Assembly (NCBI RefSeq): GCF_001427125.1
Contig: NZ_LMGK01000020.1
Location: 363,416 to 427,415 of the forward strand
Direction of reading: 5' to 3'
Length of the DNA stretch: 64,000 bases
From: Pseudomonas sp. Root562
GTDB lineage: Bacteria; Pseudomonadota; Gammaproteobacteria; Pseudomonadales; Pseudomonadaceae
Positions within the stretch are counted from its first letter, which is position 1. Every line of letters begins with the position of its first letter. The notes under the pieces are model-generated. The model was given only the letters and a program-made list of their open reading frames with translations. It was not told the DNA's origin and did no database searches. A program made the translations under genes and the position numbers. Below are positions 42,522 through 52,084 of this stretch, piece after piece.

Positions 42522-43877
42522 CTATCGTCCGGCAGCGTTTGCCCTGCGAGCGCCGGGCAATTGCACACGCGCAATCAGCCCCGCGCCGCTGCGATTGCGC
42601 AGTGTCAGCTCTCCGCCTTGTTCGCGAACGATTGCCCGCGCAGCGGACAATCCCAGGCCGACACCGCCAGTATCACGGTTGCGTGAGGTTTCCAGTCGAT
42701 AAAAAGGCTCGAACACTCGCTCAAGCGCAGACTCGGGAATGCCCGGGCCATCGTCCATGACTTCGATGCAAACCCGCTGCTCATCCTCCATCAGCTGGAT
42801 GCTCGGCTTACTCGCATACTTCACTGCGTTTTCCAGCAGATTGACCACCACCCGCTTGATCCCGAGCGGGCGGCCGTCGTACACCAGATGGGCCGGGCCA
42901 GTGAAATCGACCTCGATACCTTGGTCGCGGAAATCATCGATGATCGTTTGCAGCAACTCCGAGAGATCGAACGCAGTGGTTTGCTCCCTGTGGGTTTCTT
43001 CGCGGAAAAAGCCCAGCGCCGCGTTGATCATCGTTTGCATTTCTTCGATGTCACGGACCATTTTGCGCTGCTGCTCCAGGTCGTCCATGAACTCGCTGCG
43101 CAGGCGCATCCGCGTCAAAGGAGCCCGCAGGTCGTGGGAGATGGCGGCGAGCATTTGCGTGCGCTCGCTGAGAAAGTGCCGAATCTGCGCCTGCATGGTG
43201 TTGAAGGCGATGATGGCCTGGCGAATCTCATGGGGGCCCTCGATTTTGATCGGCGGCGCATGCAAATCCCCGCCGAAGCGGCGCGCGGCGCTGGCAAAGC
43301 GTTGCAGCGGGTTGGCCAGTTGCCGGGTGGCAACCCAGGCGACGAGCAGGGTTGCGATCAGACCCAGGGCAATGATGATCGGGATCCGGACATTGGCGTC
43401 GAGCCCCCAGCTTCGTTCCGGCGGCGTGAACGACAACCAGCTGCCATCGAGCAACTGCACGAGTGCAACGTAGTGCGCCTGAGGGCTTTCGTCCGGCCAG
43501 TCGCCGGGGTTGAAGACTTCTATGTCTCGGGGAGTATCACCCAGCAATTGCTGTAACGGCGAACTGTTCGGCGTCACCTGTTTACCGCCCGAGGGCAGGT
43601 GGAAATCGGACCGCTGCGGGTGCCAGTTCACCTCAAGCATCGGGCTGCTTGCCGCAGCGGCCAAATGCGAACGCGAGGCCGCCGGCGCCGCTTCGATTAC
43701 CCGCACATTCGCCGCCATCTGTTCCAGCAAGCCCGTGCGTTCGATGGGCGGACGGCCCCATGTACCGGCGAGCTGCATGAACAAACCATTGAGTGCCAGC
43801 GAAGCGATCATCGCCGCGACGATGGTCAGCGCGATCCGGCTTCTGAGAGTGTCGCGAGGGGCCAGTCGACGGATCAC
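42522..43877 (-). CDS. Sensor histidine kinase (second two-component system)
   Basis: A 451-residue inner-membrane kinase. It has a membrane segment at about 15-36, a periplasmic sensor of about 130 residues, a second membrane segment (RIPIIIALGLIATLLVAWVA), a HAMP domain, the His box SHDLRAPLTRMRLR, the N box NLLENAVKY and the G boxes DDGPGIP and GVGLGLS. It starts at GTG, overlapping the regulator stop by four bases. The sensor domain is unrecognised. It lies between the regulator and fecI on the same strand; a link to iron is not supported by sequence. Confidence 0.93.
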   Translation of the reverse strand: MIRRLAPRDTLRSRIALTIVAAMIASLALNGLFMQLAGTWGRPPIERTGLLEQMAANVRVIEAAPAASRSHLAAAASSPMLEVNWHPQRSDFHLPSGGKQVTPNSSPLQQLLGDTPRDIEVFNPGDWPDESPQAHYVALVQLLDGSWLSFTPPERSWGLDANVRIPIIIALGLIATLLVAWVATRQLANPLQRFASAARRFGGDLHAPPIKIEGPHEIRQAIIAFNTMQAQIRHFLSERTQMLAAISHDLRAPLTRMRLRSEFMDDLEQQRKMVRDIEEMQTMINAALGFFREETHREQTTAFDLSELLQTIIDDFRDQGIEVDFTGPAHLVYDGRPLGIKRVVVNLLENAVKYASKPSIQLMEDEQRVCIEVMDDGPGIPESALERVFEPFYRLETSRNRDTGGVGLGLSAARAIVREQGGELTLRNRSGAGLIARVQLPGARRANAAGR

Positions 43878-44581
43878 GAGCGGGTTACCCTGGCAGAGAA
43901 CATGTAGCCGCCGTTGCGCACCGTGCGAATCAGGTCCGGGCGCTTGCTGTCCGGTTCGATCTTGCGGCGCAGGCGACTGACCTGCACATCGATGCTGCGG
44001 TCATAGGCATCGTGGCCCTGGCCACGCGCCAGGTCGATCAGTTGTTCCCGGGTGAGAATGCGTTGCGGATGCTCGAGAAAAACCAGCAGCAAATCGAACT
44101 CCCCGGCCGACAGCGGAATCATCACGCCCTCGGGTGAGCGCAACTCGCGACAGGTGATATCCAGTTGCCAATCGGCAAAGGTAATGACCGGCCGCGTCGG
44201 TTCCTGCCCCAGGCTTTTCTCGCCTGCGCGACGTTGCACAGCGCGCAGACGGGCCAGCAGCTCCCTCGGGTCGAACGGTTTGGTCAGGTAATCGTCAGCG
44301 CCCAGTTCCAGACCGATGATGCGGTCGCTCAGCTCGCCCATGGCGGTCAACATGATGATCGGAATTGCCGTTCTCGCCCGCAGCTTCTGGCAAAGACTCA
44401 GGCCGCCTTCGCCCGGCAGCATCAGGTCAAGAATGATGATGTCCGGGCGGTTTTTTTCGATCACCGCCCACATGGCGTCACCCTGGGTGGCCAGATCCAC
44501 TTCGTAGGCATGCTGAACAAAGAACTTTTTCAGCAAGTCCAGGATTTCCACATCGTCGTCGACGATCAGCAGTCTGCTCAC
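43874..44581 (-). CDS. OmpR-family response regulator
   Basis: A 235-residue regulator. Its receiver has DDD (about 8-10), the phosphorylated Asp in IIILDLMLPG (about 52), TA and the Lys of YLTKPFDP. The winged-helix output ends RSIDVQVSRLRRKIEPDSK...RTVRNGGYMF. It is first in a two-gene operon with its kinase. Divergent from it, 160 bases away, begins a small unknown gene and a lipoprotein gene that may be its targets. It is close to the OmpR/RstA type; the signal is unknown. Confidence 0.94.
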   Translation of the reverse strand: MSRLLIVDDDVEILDLLKKFFVQHAYEVDLATQGDAMWAVIEKNRPDIIILDLMLPGEGGLSLCQKLRARTAIPIIMLTAMGELSDRIIGLELGADDYLTKPFDPRELLARLRAVQRRAGEKSLGQEPTRPVITFADWQLDITCRELRSPEGVMIPLSAGEFDLLLVFLEHPQRILTREQLIDLARGQGHDAYDRSIDVQVSRLRRKIEPDSKRPDLIRTVRNGGYMFSARVTRS

Positions 44582-44745
44582 GTTCAGGGGTCCATGGGTC
44601 GGAAAAGGAGCGTATCTAAAACCATTGCGCGGCCGCGGTCATATATTTCAATCGAGCAACATTTCTACATCCCGGACATTTTTCGGACATACCACCGCAA
44701 TCCCCCTGCGGCACCCTGCGCGACTTTCAACCCATGAGGTCTTCC

Positions 44746-45048
44746 ATGCAGGGATCGAACAGCACCTACCCGATCGAGGCGGTCGATAGCGCGCATAGCG
44801 TGATCCTCAATCAGCGCACAAGTACCCCAGGCGACGACGAACCGATTTTATTCCAGCAGGCATGCCTGGGTCTGACCGACGATCGGACCCACGTTGTACT
44901 GCGCCGTTATTACGAGCGCTACAGCCCGACCGACAGCAACTGGGTGGAATACATCCACTCAGTGCCCATTGCCGAATTCACCCACTGGATCATGGCCCAT
45001 GGCGGCCTGCGTATCGAATGCTCGGAAGAGCTGCCGGGCGGCAGATGA
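44746..45048 (+). CDS. Small hypothetical protein
   Basis: A 100-residue acidic soluble protein starting MQGSNSTYPIEAVDSAHS, with aromatic-rich RRYYERYSPTDSNWVEYIHS in the middle. No signal peptide, membrane segment or known motif is seen. The ATG at 44746 has TGAGGT five bases upstream and is preferred over an ATG 12 bases earlier. It lies 46 bases before a lipoprotein gene and is divergent from a response regulator. Unrecognised. Confidence 0.6.
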   Translation: MQGSNSTYPIEAVDSAHSVILNQRTSTPGDDEPILFQQACLGLTDDRTHVVLRRYYERYSPTDSNWVEYIHSVPIAEFTHWIMAHGGLRIECSEELPGGR

Positions 45049-45094
45049 TCAGCGGCAAGCCCCTTGCGCAATTCATCCACTCAGGAATCCCTTG

Positions 45095-45769
45095 ATGAGA
45101 AAACACTTCTCGCTGCCGCTATTGGCTGCCACCACCCTGGCCCTTGCGGCGTGCAGCAACAACAAAGTCACACCTGAGGCCTACTCGGGCTTCTTGAAGG
45201 ACTACAGCGTTTTGACCGAACACCAGTCGCCGTCGGGGCAAACCGTGCTGAGCTGGGTGAGCCCGACACTCAAGGTCCAGCGTTACACGCAGGTGTACAT
45301 CGAACCGAGCCAGTTCTATCCACAGCCCCTGCCTACTGAGCGAATTCCGCAGACTACGCTCTCGGACACCACCTGGTATTACGACGCCGTGCTCAAGCAC
45401 GAACTGGGCAAAGTGTTGCCCGTGGTCACGACCCCAGGCCCCAACACCCTGATCGTTCGGCCCGCGATCACCGGCGTCACGGCCAGCACCCAAAGCCTGC
45501 GCTACTATGAATGGTTGCCGATTACCCTGGTTGCAGCGGGCGTCAGCACGGCCACCGGGATCCGCGACCAGGACAGTGAAATCGCTACCGAAGTGCTGTT
45601 TCTCGATGGCGGGACCAAGGCCGTGGTAGCTGAAGTGGTGCGCAAAGGCACGGGTGTCCCGCTGGAAAACGACCAGCAAGTCATCACGACGGCGAACGTC
45701 AAGAGCGTGCTCGATGGTTGGGCCAGCGACCTGCGCAATTCGTACGTGGCGATGCGCAAAAAACAGTAA
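45095..45769 (+). CDS. DUF3313-like lipoprotein
   Basis: A 224-residue outer-membrane-type lipoprotein. The signal ends in LALAAC with Cys19 and is followed by SNNKVTPEAYSGFLKDYSVL. The middle has YTQVYIEPSQFYPQP, and the C-terminal half has a GVSTATGIRDQDSEIATEVLFLDGG strand set, the pattern of DUF3313 proteins. The ATG at 45095 has AGGAAT upstream. Function unknown. It is probably co-transcribed with the gene before it; the amine-oxidase gene starts 107 bases later. Confidence 0.83.
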   Translation: MRKHFSLPLLAATTLALAACSNNKVTPEAYSGFLKDYSVLTEHQSPSGQTVLSWVSPTLKVQRYTQVYIEPSQFYPQPLPTERIPQTTLSDTTWYYDAVLKHELGKVLPVVTTPGPNTLIVRPAITGVTASTQSLRYYEWLPITLVAAGVSTATGIRDQDSEIATEVLFLDGGTKAVVAEVVRKGTGVPLENDQQVITTANVKSVLDGWASDLRNSYVAMRKKQ

Positions 45770-45876
45770 CCCGGCACGCATCCAAAGCAATCTGGCAGGA
45801 ATCCCAATGCATCCGGCGGCTGGCTGTAGCAAAGTGCAAGAATGCCAGTCACCGGCTTTTCCTCAGGAATGCACAC

Positions 45877-48165
45877 ATGTCCAGCACCCACGCATCACCA
45901 AAGAGATCACCGCTTGCCCGGCTCGCCCTGGCCATTTCCCTGAGTGCCCTCGGCCTGTCTTTCTGCGCCGGCAATGCCCTGGCCCATGGTGGCCAAGCGG
46001 AAATGGTGCCACTGCAGGCGGGTCTTGAAGCGTTTGGGGCCACGGTCAAATGGGACGATTATTCGAACCTGTTCACCATTGCCAAGGATGGGGTCTACCT
46101 CAAGGTCAAGCCTGACAGCAAAGTCGCCATGCTCAACGGCAAGCGCATCGAGCTGACGGTGCCGGTGGTGTTCAAGGACCATACGGCGTTCATGTCCAAG
46201 GACTTCATCAACCAGGTGTTCCAGTCCGGCCTGGACAAGACCTTCGTTGTCGAAACCCGCCCCAGCCCGCTCAACCCCTTGAGCGCGGCTGAAATCACGG
46301 CGGCGGTGGACATCGTCAAACAATCGGAAAACTACAAACCTGGCTTTCGCTTCACCGAAGTCTCGGTCAAGGAACCGCCGAAGGATCAGGTGTGGAACTT
46401 CGTCCTTACGGGGCAAAACGTCAGCCAGCCGCGCCAGGCTTCGATCGTGGTACTGGACGGCAAGCATGTGATCGAAGCGTTGGTCGATCTCGACAGCAAA
46501 CAGCTCAAGTCCTGGACACCGCTGCAAGGCGCCCATGGCATGGTGTTGCTGGACGATTTCGCCACGGTGCAGACCGCCGTGGAAACCAGCCCGGAATACG
46601 CGCAAGCCTTGGCCAAGCGCGGTATCACCGATGTGAAGAAGGTCGTGGCGACACCGCTGACCGTCGGTTACTTCGACGGCAAGGACGGCCTGGCGCAGGA
46701 CAAACGCCTGCTGAAAATCGTCAGCTACCTGAATGTCGATGACGGCAATTTTTGGGCGCACCCGATCGAAGGCCTGGTGGCGATTGTCGATCTGGAACAG
46801 AAAAAACTGATCAAGATCGAAGACGACGCGCTGATCCCGGTGCCGATGAAACCGACGCCGTATGACGGACGTGGACGCCAGGCCGTGGCCGTCAAACCGC
46901 TGGAAATCATCGAACCCGAGGGCAAGAACTACACCATCAGCGGCAACAGCATTCACTGGCAGAACTGGGATTTCCATGTTCGCCTCGACTCGCGGGTCGG
47001 GCCGATCCTGTCCACCGTTACTTACGACGACAAGGGCAAGAAACGCAAGATCATGTACGAAGGCTCGCTGGGCGGGATGATCGTGCCTTACGGCGACCCC
47101 GATGTCGGTTGGTACTTCAAGGCCTACCTGGACTCAGGCGACTACGGCATGGGCACCCTGACTTCACCGATTGCCCGCGGCAAAGACGCGCCGCAAAACG
47201 CCGTGTTGCTGGACGCCACCATCGCCGACTACACCGGCGCACCAACCGCCATCCCCCGGGCCATCGCGGTATTCGAGCGCTATGCCGGCCCGGAGTACAA
47301 ACACCAGGAAATGGGCCAGCCCAACCTCAGCACCGAGCGGCGTGAACTGGTGGTGCGCTGGATCAGCACCGTGGGCAACTACGACTACATCTTCGACTGG
47401 GTCTTCCAGCAGAACGGCACCCTCGGCATCGATGCCGGTGCCACCGGTATCGAAGCGGTCAAGGGCGTGAAATCCAGGACCATGCACGAAGATACCGCCA
47501 AGGAAGACACCCGCTACGGCACTCTGCTCGACCACAACATTGTCGGCACCACGCACCAGCACATCTACAATTTCCGCCTCGATATGGATGTGGACGGCGA
47601 GCAGAACTCGCTGGTGGAAGTGAACCCGGTGGTGTTGCCCAACGACCGCGGCGGACCGCGCACCAGCACCATGCAGACCGAGACCAGAGTAATCACCAGC
47701 GAACAGCAAGCGGCGCAGAAATTCGACCCGTCGACCGTGCGCCTGCTGACCAACTTCAGCAAGGAAAACAAGGTCGGCAACCCGGTGTCCTACCAGTTGA
47801 TTCCGTATGCCGGCGGCACGCACCCGGTGGCCAAGGGTGCCAACTTCGGCAAGGACGAATGGCTCTACCACCGGCTGAGTTTCATGGACAAGCAACTGTG
47901 GGTGACGCAGTACAACCCGGAGGAAAAGTACCCGGAAGGCAAATACCCGAACCGCTCGGACAAGGACTCGGGGCTGGGGCAGTTCACCCAGGACAACCAG
48001 TCCATCGAGAACACCGACAATGTGGTCTGGCTGACCACCGGCACCACCCACATCGCCCGCGCCGAGGAATGGCCGATCATGCCGACCGAATGGGTGCATG
48101 TGCTGCTCAAGCCGTGGAACTTCTTTGATGAAACGCCAACGTTGAATCTCAATTCAGCGAAGTAA
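45877..48165 (+). CDS. tynA: Periplasmic copper amine oxidase (tyramine/phenylethylamine oxidase)
   Basis: A 762-residue enzyme colinear with E. coli TynA. It oxidises primary amines such as phenylethylamine and tyramine to the aldehyde, ammonia and hydrogen peroxide. A signal peptide ends near GNALA, and an N-terminal D1-type copper amine oxidase domain follows. The catalytic-base Asp is in YLDSGDYGMG, the topaquinone precursor is Tyr502 in GNYDYIF, and the copper ligands are His560 and His562 (THQHIYNF), with a third in TTHIARAEEW. The ATG at 45877 has AGGAAT upstream. FeaR, the expected activator, is encoded just downstream on the other strand, and the paa genes begin nearby, giving a path from phenylethylamine to central metabolism. 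Confidence 0.95.
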   Translation: MSSTHASPKRSPLARLALAISLSALGLSFCAGNALAHGGQAEMVPLQAGLEAFGATVKWDDYSNLFTIAKDGVYLKVKPDSKVAMLNGKRIELTVPVVFKDHTAFMSKDFINQVFQSGLDKTFVVETRPSPLNPLSAAEITAAVDIVKQSENYKPGFRFTEVSVKEPPKDQVWNFVLTGQNVSQPRQASIVVLDGKHVIEALVDLDSKQLKSWTPLQGAHGMVLLDDFATVQTAVETSPEYAQALAKRGITDVKKVVATPLTVGYFDGKDGLAQDKRLLKIVSYLNVDDGNFWAHPIEGLVAIVDLEQKKLIKIEDDALIPVPMKPTPYDGRGRQAVAVKPLEIIEPEGKNYTISGNSIHWQNWDFHVRLDSRVGPILSTVTYDDKGKKRKIMYEGSLGGMIVPYGDPDVGWYFKAYLDSGDYGMGTLTSPIARGKDAPQNAVLLDATIADYTGAPTAIPRAIAVFERYAGPEYKHQEMGQPNLSTERRELVVRWISTVGNYDYIFDWVFQQNGTLGIDAGATGIEAVKGVKSRTMHEDTAKEDTRYGTLLDHNIVGTTHQHIYNFRLDMDVDGEQNSLVEVNPVVLPNDRGGPRTSTMQTETRVITSEQQAAQKFDPSTVRLLTNFSKENKVGNPVSYQLIPYAGGTHPVAKGANFGKDEWLYHRLSFMDKQLWVTQYNPEEKYPEGKYPNRSDKDSGLGQFTQDNQSIENTDNVVWLTTGTTHIARAEEWPIMPTEWVHVLLKPWNFFDETPTLNLNSAK

Positions 48166-48182
48166 AACGGTAAGCACATTAC

Positions 48183-48274
48183 CTGTGGGAGCGGGCTTGC
48201 CCGCGATGACGGAGTGTCAGTGGACAGCATTGTTGTCTGATACACCGCTATCGCGGGCAAGCCCGCTCCCACAG
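48183..48274. repeat. Paired REP-like palindromes between tynA and feaR
   Basis: Near-perfect ctgtgggagcgggcttgccc and inverted gggcaagcccgctcccacag units, about 50 bases apart, between convergent genes. Confidence 0.8.
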
Positions 48275-48295
48275 GGTCAAGCGGTGCTCATGAAA

Positions 48296-49210
48296 TCAGG
48301 CGTACTGTTTGCGGTATTCGCCCGGTGCAATGCCGAAGCGCGATTTGAACGCTGTGGAAAAGTAGCTCGAATCGGAAAACCCCCACGAATACCCCAGCAC
48401 CGACAATTTCTGTTCCTTGCCTGACTGACGCAGGGATTCAGCGCACAGGTCCAGCCGTCGGTTCTTGATGTAGCGCGCCACCACCAGGCCTTTCTTGGCA
48501 AACATCCGGTACAGACCTCGGGTCGACATGCCGACTTCCCGCGCCAGCCATTCCGGGCACAGTTCCTCGGAGCGGATGTTCGCGTCGATAAAGCTCAGGG
48601 TCTTGCGGAAGATCCGTTCATGCGGGTCTGTGCAATCGTCGGTCTGGCTGATGGCCGGACGCAGCAGGCTGACAATCGCTTCCAGGGTCGCTTCACTTTC
48701 CTGGCGGCTGAGGTTCTGCTGGCGCGTGGCATCGAGGATCAAGCGATGCGAAAGCATGGCAATGGGCGATGTCGCCGCGATCCGGTGGCCGCACTTGACC
48801 TGGTTGAAGCGCAGGGTTTGCTGGACCAGTTGATACGGCAGGATCAACGACAATTGCCGGGAATTTTCGCTGTAGGTGAAATCACTGGGCCGCGAGGCAT
48901 CGATCAGGGTGATGTCACCGGCGGACAACAGCACCTTGTCGTCGCCCTGGGCCATGCCTGCGGTGCCATCGAGCTGGAACACCGCAAAGTACTTGCCGTC
49001 CTCGCCCGCCGCCACTTGTTGCGGCGTGCGGTAGAGCCGTGCCTGGCAAGCATCGACGAAGCTGAGCTTTAAGGCATCGCTGTGGTATTCGCGGATCCGC
49101 CCGGCAAAGTCGCTGCCCAGGGGTTGTGCGTTGAAGGCGCCGCAGATCTGGTTGATCTGATGGATCCACTGATCGAACCCGTCCTGGCGCTGTGCGGTTG
49201 TAGAAATCAT
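48296..49210 (-). CDS. feaR: AraC-family activator FeaR of the amine oxidase pathway
   Basis: A 304-residue regulator. A cupin-like N-terminal domain has SPIAM..R and FAVFQLDGTAGMAQGDD. Two C-terminal helix-turn-helices follow; the second ends in SYFSTAFKSRFGIAPGEYRKQ. The layout and length match FeaR, which activates tynA and feaB in response to aromatic amines or their aldehydes. The ATG at 49210 has GAGGCC upstream. It converges on tynA across a REP pair. No feaB (phenylacetaldehyde dehydrogenase) is in the window; the aldehyde may be handled by another gene. Confidence 0.85.
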   Translation of the reverse strand: MISTTAQRQDGFDQWIHQINQICGAFNAQPLGSDFAGRIREYHSDALKLSFVDACQARLYRTPQQVAAGEDGKYFAVFQLDGTAGMAQGDDKVLLSAGDITLIDASRPSDFTYSENSRQLSLILPYQLVQQTLRFNQVKCGHRIAATSPIAMLSHRLILDATRQQNLSRQESEATLEAIVSLLRPAISQTDDCTDPHERIFRKTLSFIDANIRSEELCPEWLAREVGMSTRGLYRMFAKKGLVVARYIKNRRLDLCAESLRQSGKEQKLSVLGYSWGFSDSSYFSTAFKSRFGIAPGEYRKQYA

Positions 49211-49312
49211 GTCAGGCCTCACGCAGGCTTATTTTTATTGTCTACGCCAATCCACACGACATCGGGATGCTTCTAGTCTCCTGAACCGCACCTCTCCCTG
49301 AACAATGACGTG

Positions 49313-50236
49313 TTACTTGAGTCCGCCAAAACGTCGATAAAAGCTTTCACCGACATCCGGCAACGGACCATCGGCCGTCTCCAGTGCGCTGTTGAGCCAC
49401 TCTTCGGCCTTGGCGTAAATCAAACGGTAAATATTGCGGCACAACTGCCGGGCCGCACGCCCTTCCCAATCACCGGGCAACAACTCGTCGGGCAATTGCG
49501 GGTCGCGCAGCAGCAGTTTGCGGTACTCGTGAATCAGCAGAATCCGTGCCAGGAAGCAGTCCGAGGGTTGCAGGTTCTCCTGCTCGCGAAGCGCTTGCCA
49601 GAGCGGTCGGAACAGCTGGATGAACTCGCTGTAATGGGTCGCCAGTTCCTCGATGTTCCAGCTCTCGCGCACTTGCAGGCGCAGGGCCTTGGAGGCCAGC
49701 ACATCCTGAGCGGTGGTTTCGAAGACGATGGTGTCTTCCTGGGCCCCCAGGTCGAGCAGCGTTGCGTTGATATCGGCACGGTCGCTGCGCGGGCAGGCCA
49801 GGACCACTGGCGAAATCGCACCAAAACCTTGCCACTCCAGTTCTTCGCGCACTTGTTTGCGCTTGTCCTGGGTCAACTGCGACAGCATCACCAGGCACCA
49901 CGAACCGTCCCAGGCCGGCATGCTGGTGCTGTAGACCCGCTTGAACGCCTTGTCGAAACGCCGGCGACCGGTGCCGGTCAGGCTGTAATAGCTACGGCGG
50001 CCGACTTTCTCGGCGGTCAGCCAGCCTTCCTTGGTCAAACGGAAAATCGAGGTGCGGATCAGCCGTTCGTTGATGCCGATCGGCTCGAGCAATTGAATCA
50101 GGCTGCCCAGCCACACGGTGCCACCGTGGGGCTCGATGGCATCACCGTACAGCGTGATGATCAAGGAACTGGCGCGAATCGGCGTCTGCTCCTGGAAGCG
50201 CGTAATCAGATGGTTCAAGGGTGTCAGGGACGACAT
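49313..50236 (-). CDS. paaX: Phenylacetate catabolism repressor PaaX
   Basis: A 307-residue winged-helix repressor. Its N-terminal helix-turn-helix (about 38-70, LGSLIQLLEPIGINERLIRT, then FRLTKEGWL) and C-terminal domain match PaaX, which binds paa promoters and is released by phenylacetyl-CoA. It is the second gene of a paaY-paaX unit reading away from the paaF operon. Candidate operators occur in the divergent paaY/paaF region and at paaA. Confidence 0.94.
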   Translation of the reverse strand: MSSLTPLNHLITRFQEQTPIRASSLIITLYGDAIEPHGGTVWLGSLIQLLEPIGINERLIRTSIFRLTKEGWLTAEKVGRRSYYSLTGTGRRRFDKAFKRVYSTSMPAWDGSWCLVMLSQLTQDKRKQVREELEWQGFGAISPVVLACPRSDRADINATLLDLGAQEDTIVFETTAQDVLASKALRLQVRESWNIEELATHYSEFIQLFRPLWQALREQENLQPSDCFLARILLIHEYRKLLLRDPQLPDELLPGDWEGRAARQLCRNIYRLIYAKAEEWLNSALETADGPLPDVGESFYRRFGGLK

Positions 50237-50328
50237 GGGCGTACCGAGCGAAAAAAGAAAAGGAATATACCGAATGCCGGGGTGTTAATCCCAATCCCTT
50301 GCAGGAGCCAGCCTGCAGGGGACCATGT

Positions 50329-50925
50329 TCACAAAGTGTTGCCTTTGGGGCGAAGGCCGCTGTCGCTGATTCGCGGCCGATCCGGCTCCGGTTCGCTCAG
50401 CGGTTCGCAAACCTGCATCTGCTCCAGGCAACGCTGGGCCAGTTGCTGGTATTCGCGCGTTCCCGCCTGCTTCCACGCCACTTCCTGATCGCTGAGGGTG
50501 CGCTTGACGCCGGCCGGTGCACCCATCACCAGCGATTGCTCCGGACATTCGAACCCGGCCTTGACGAACGCCGCCGCCGAAACGAAAGAACGCGCACCGA
50601 TCCGGGCGTTGTCCATGACCACCGCGTTCATCCCCACCAGCGCATCGGCGCCGATCCGACAGCCGTGCAGCACCGCGCCGTGGCCGATGTGGCCGTTGCG
50701 CTCGACCACGGTGTCGCTGTCGGGGAAGCCGTGCATGACGCAGGTGTCCTGCAGGTTGGCGCCCTCCTCCAGCACGATCCGCCCGAAATCGCCACGCAGG
50801 CTGGCCAGCGGACCGACATAGCAACGCGGGCCGATGATCACGTCACCTATCAATACAGCGGACGGGTGCACATAAGCGCTTGGGTCAACCACTGGAGTCA
50901 GGCCATCAAGGCTGTAGCAGGTCAT
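50329..50925 (-). CDS. paaY: PaaY thioesterase (gamma-carbonic anhydrase fold)
   Basis: A 198-residue left-handed beta-helix protein with hexapeptide repeats (VHPSAVLIGDVIIGPRCYVG) and metal-ligand His in DTCVMHGFP and GHIGHGAVLHGC. PaaY hydrolyses stalled ring-derived CoA thioesters such as 2-hydroxycyclohepta-1,4,6-triene-1-formyl-CoA, protecting the pathway. The ATG at 50925 has AAGGAAC upstream, better than the ATG 27 bases earlier. The gene is divergent from paaF and followed by paaX 92 bases later. Confidence 0.92.
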   Translation of the reverse strand: MTCYSLDGLTPVVDPSAYVHPSAVLIGDVIIGPRCYVGPLASLRGDFGRIVLEEGANLQDTCVMHGFPDSDTVVERNGHIGHGAVLHGCRIGADALVGMNAVVMDNARIGARSFVSAAAFVKAGFECPEQSLVMGAPAGVKRTLSDQEVAWKQAGTREYQQLAQRCLEQMQVCEPLSEPEPDRPRISDSGLRPKGNTL

Positions 50926-50964
50926 GGCAGGTTCCTTCACAAAGCGATGCAATTAATGACTCAT

Positions 50965-50993
50965 TTTGTATCACATCACTTTTGCAATCACAA
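50965..50993 (-). promoter_or_regulatory. Candidate sigma-70 promoter of paaY-paaX
   Basis: TTGTGA (50988-50993) and TACAAA (50965-50970) on the minus strand with a 17-base spacer, about 40 bases before the paaY start. A GTATCAC-like motif overlaps the -10, as expected for repression. Confidence 0.5.
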
Positions 50994-51165
50994 AGACTAA
51001 AAAGCGTATCACTTGAAACAGCCCTTTCCGACGAATGCCAGCAGGGTCCTAAAATCAACGAAAAACCCAATAAAACCGAGTCAAATCACTCACACAGGGC
51101 CCCTCAATCGCAGTGACATCAAACCAGAAGACCCTCAATTAAGACACATTAATTCTATTTTCATA

Positions 51166-51196
51166 TTGCTTTTACGTATCACGTTGTAGCTATACT
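51166..51196 (+). promoter_or_regulatory. Candidate paaF promoter with PaaX-like motif
   Basis: A TTGCTT (51166-51171) and a TATACT (51191-51196) are 19 bases apart. The CGTATCACGT motif (51175-51184) lies between them. The -10 is good, the spacer long. Confidence 0.4.
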
Positions 51197-51273
51197 TTGG
51201 CAAAACCGGCCCCAGCGGCCGATCCAATAACGAGCCGGCATCACGCCGAGCGTGCACCGTGAGGGCATCCGCC

Positions 51274-52047
51274 ATGCCTCTAACCCTTGCCGTCGAGTTG
51301 ATCGAGCCTGGCGTCCGCCTGATTACCCTGCAGCGCCCACAAGCATTGAACGCCCTGACCACTGAGTTACTCGGTGAACTGGCCGATGAACTGAATGCTG
51401 CGCAAGCCGATCCCGACACCCGCGTCGTCGTACTCACCGGCAGCCGCAAAGCCTTCGCCGCTGGCGCCGACATCAAGGAAATGGCTGAGCGCGATCTGGT
51501 CGGTATCCTTGACGATCCGCGCCAGGCATCGTGGCAAGCCATTACCCGCTTCAGCAAACCGCTGATCGCCGCCGTCAACGGCTTCGCCTTGGGCGGTGGC
51601 TGCGAACTGGCGATGCACGCCGACATCATCATTGCAGGCCTCGACGCCCGCTTCGGCCAGCCGGAAATCAATCTCGGGATCATGCCCGGCGCGGGCGGTA
51701 CCCAACGCCTGTTGCGCGCGGTCGGCAAATCCATGGCCATGCAAATGGTCCTCACCGGCGAACCGATCGATGCCCGCCAGGCCCAACGCGCCGGGCTGGT
51801 CAGCGAAGTGACGCAACCGGAATTCACCGTCGAACGCGCCCTGCACATTGCCCGCAGCATCGCGGTCAAGGCGCCGCTGGCAGTACGCCTGGCCAAGGAA
51901 GCCCTGCTCAAAGCCATGGACACCGACCTCGCCAGCGGCCTGCGCTTCGAGCGCCACGCCTTCACCGTGCTGGCCGGCACCCGCGATCGCAACGAAGGCA
52001 TTGCCGCCTTTCAGGAAAAACGCCTGCCGACCTTTACCGGCCAGTAA
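51274..52047 (+). CDS. paaF: 2,3-dehydroadipyl-CoA hydratase PaaF
   Basis: A 257-residue crotonase-fold enoyl-CoA hydratase. Key parts are AAGADIKEM (CoA oxyanion loop), GFALGGGCELAMHADI and GQPEINLGIMPGAGGTQRL, whose Glu residues are the catalytic pair of true hydratases. It hydrates 2,3-didehydroadipyl-CoA during beta-oxidation of the ring-opened product. The ATG at 51274 has GAGGG upstream; a GTG 15 bases earlier is possible. It is first in the F-G-H-I-J run. Confidence 0.92.
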   Translation: MPLTLAVELIEPGVRLITLQRPQALNALTTELLGELADELNAAQADPDTRVVVLTGSRKAFAAGADIKEMAERDLVGILDDPRQASWQAITRFSKPLIAAVNGFALGGGCELAMHADIIIAGLDARFGQPEINLGIMPGAGGTQRLLRAVGKSMAMQMVLTGEPIDARQAQRAGLVSEVTQPEFTVERALHIARSIAVKAPLAVRLAKEALLKAMDTDLASGLRFERHAFTVLAGTRDRNEGIAAFQEKRLPTFTGQ

Positions 52048-52084
52048 TCACTGAATTCGAGATCTCCAAGAGAGCGCCAAGAAC

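Larger units (their letters stand above)
50926..51273. other. Divergent paaY/paaF control region
   Basis: About 350 gene-free AT-rich bases. It holds three close copies of a GTATCAC motif (50967-50976, 51005-51014, 51175-51184) and an AAGCGATGCA at 50942, all like the perfect inverted repeat at the paaA promoter. Candidate promoters for paaY and paaF are listed separately. Confidence 0.65.

Noticed and set aside
45791..45811. TGGCA...TGC sigma-54-like sequence before tynA
   Set aside because: The GG to GC spacing is 13 bases, not the required 10.
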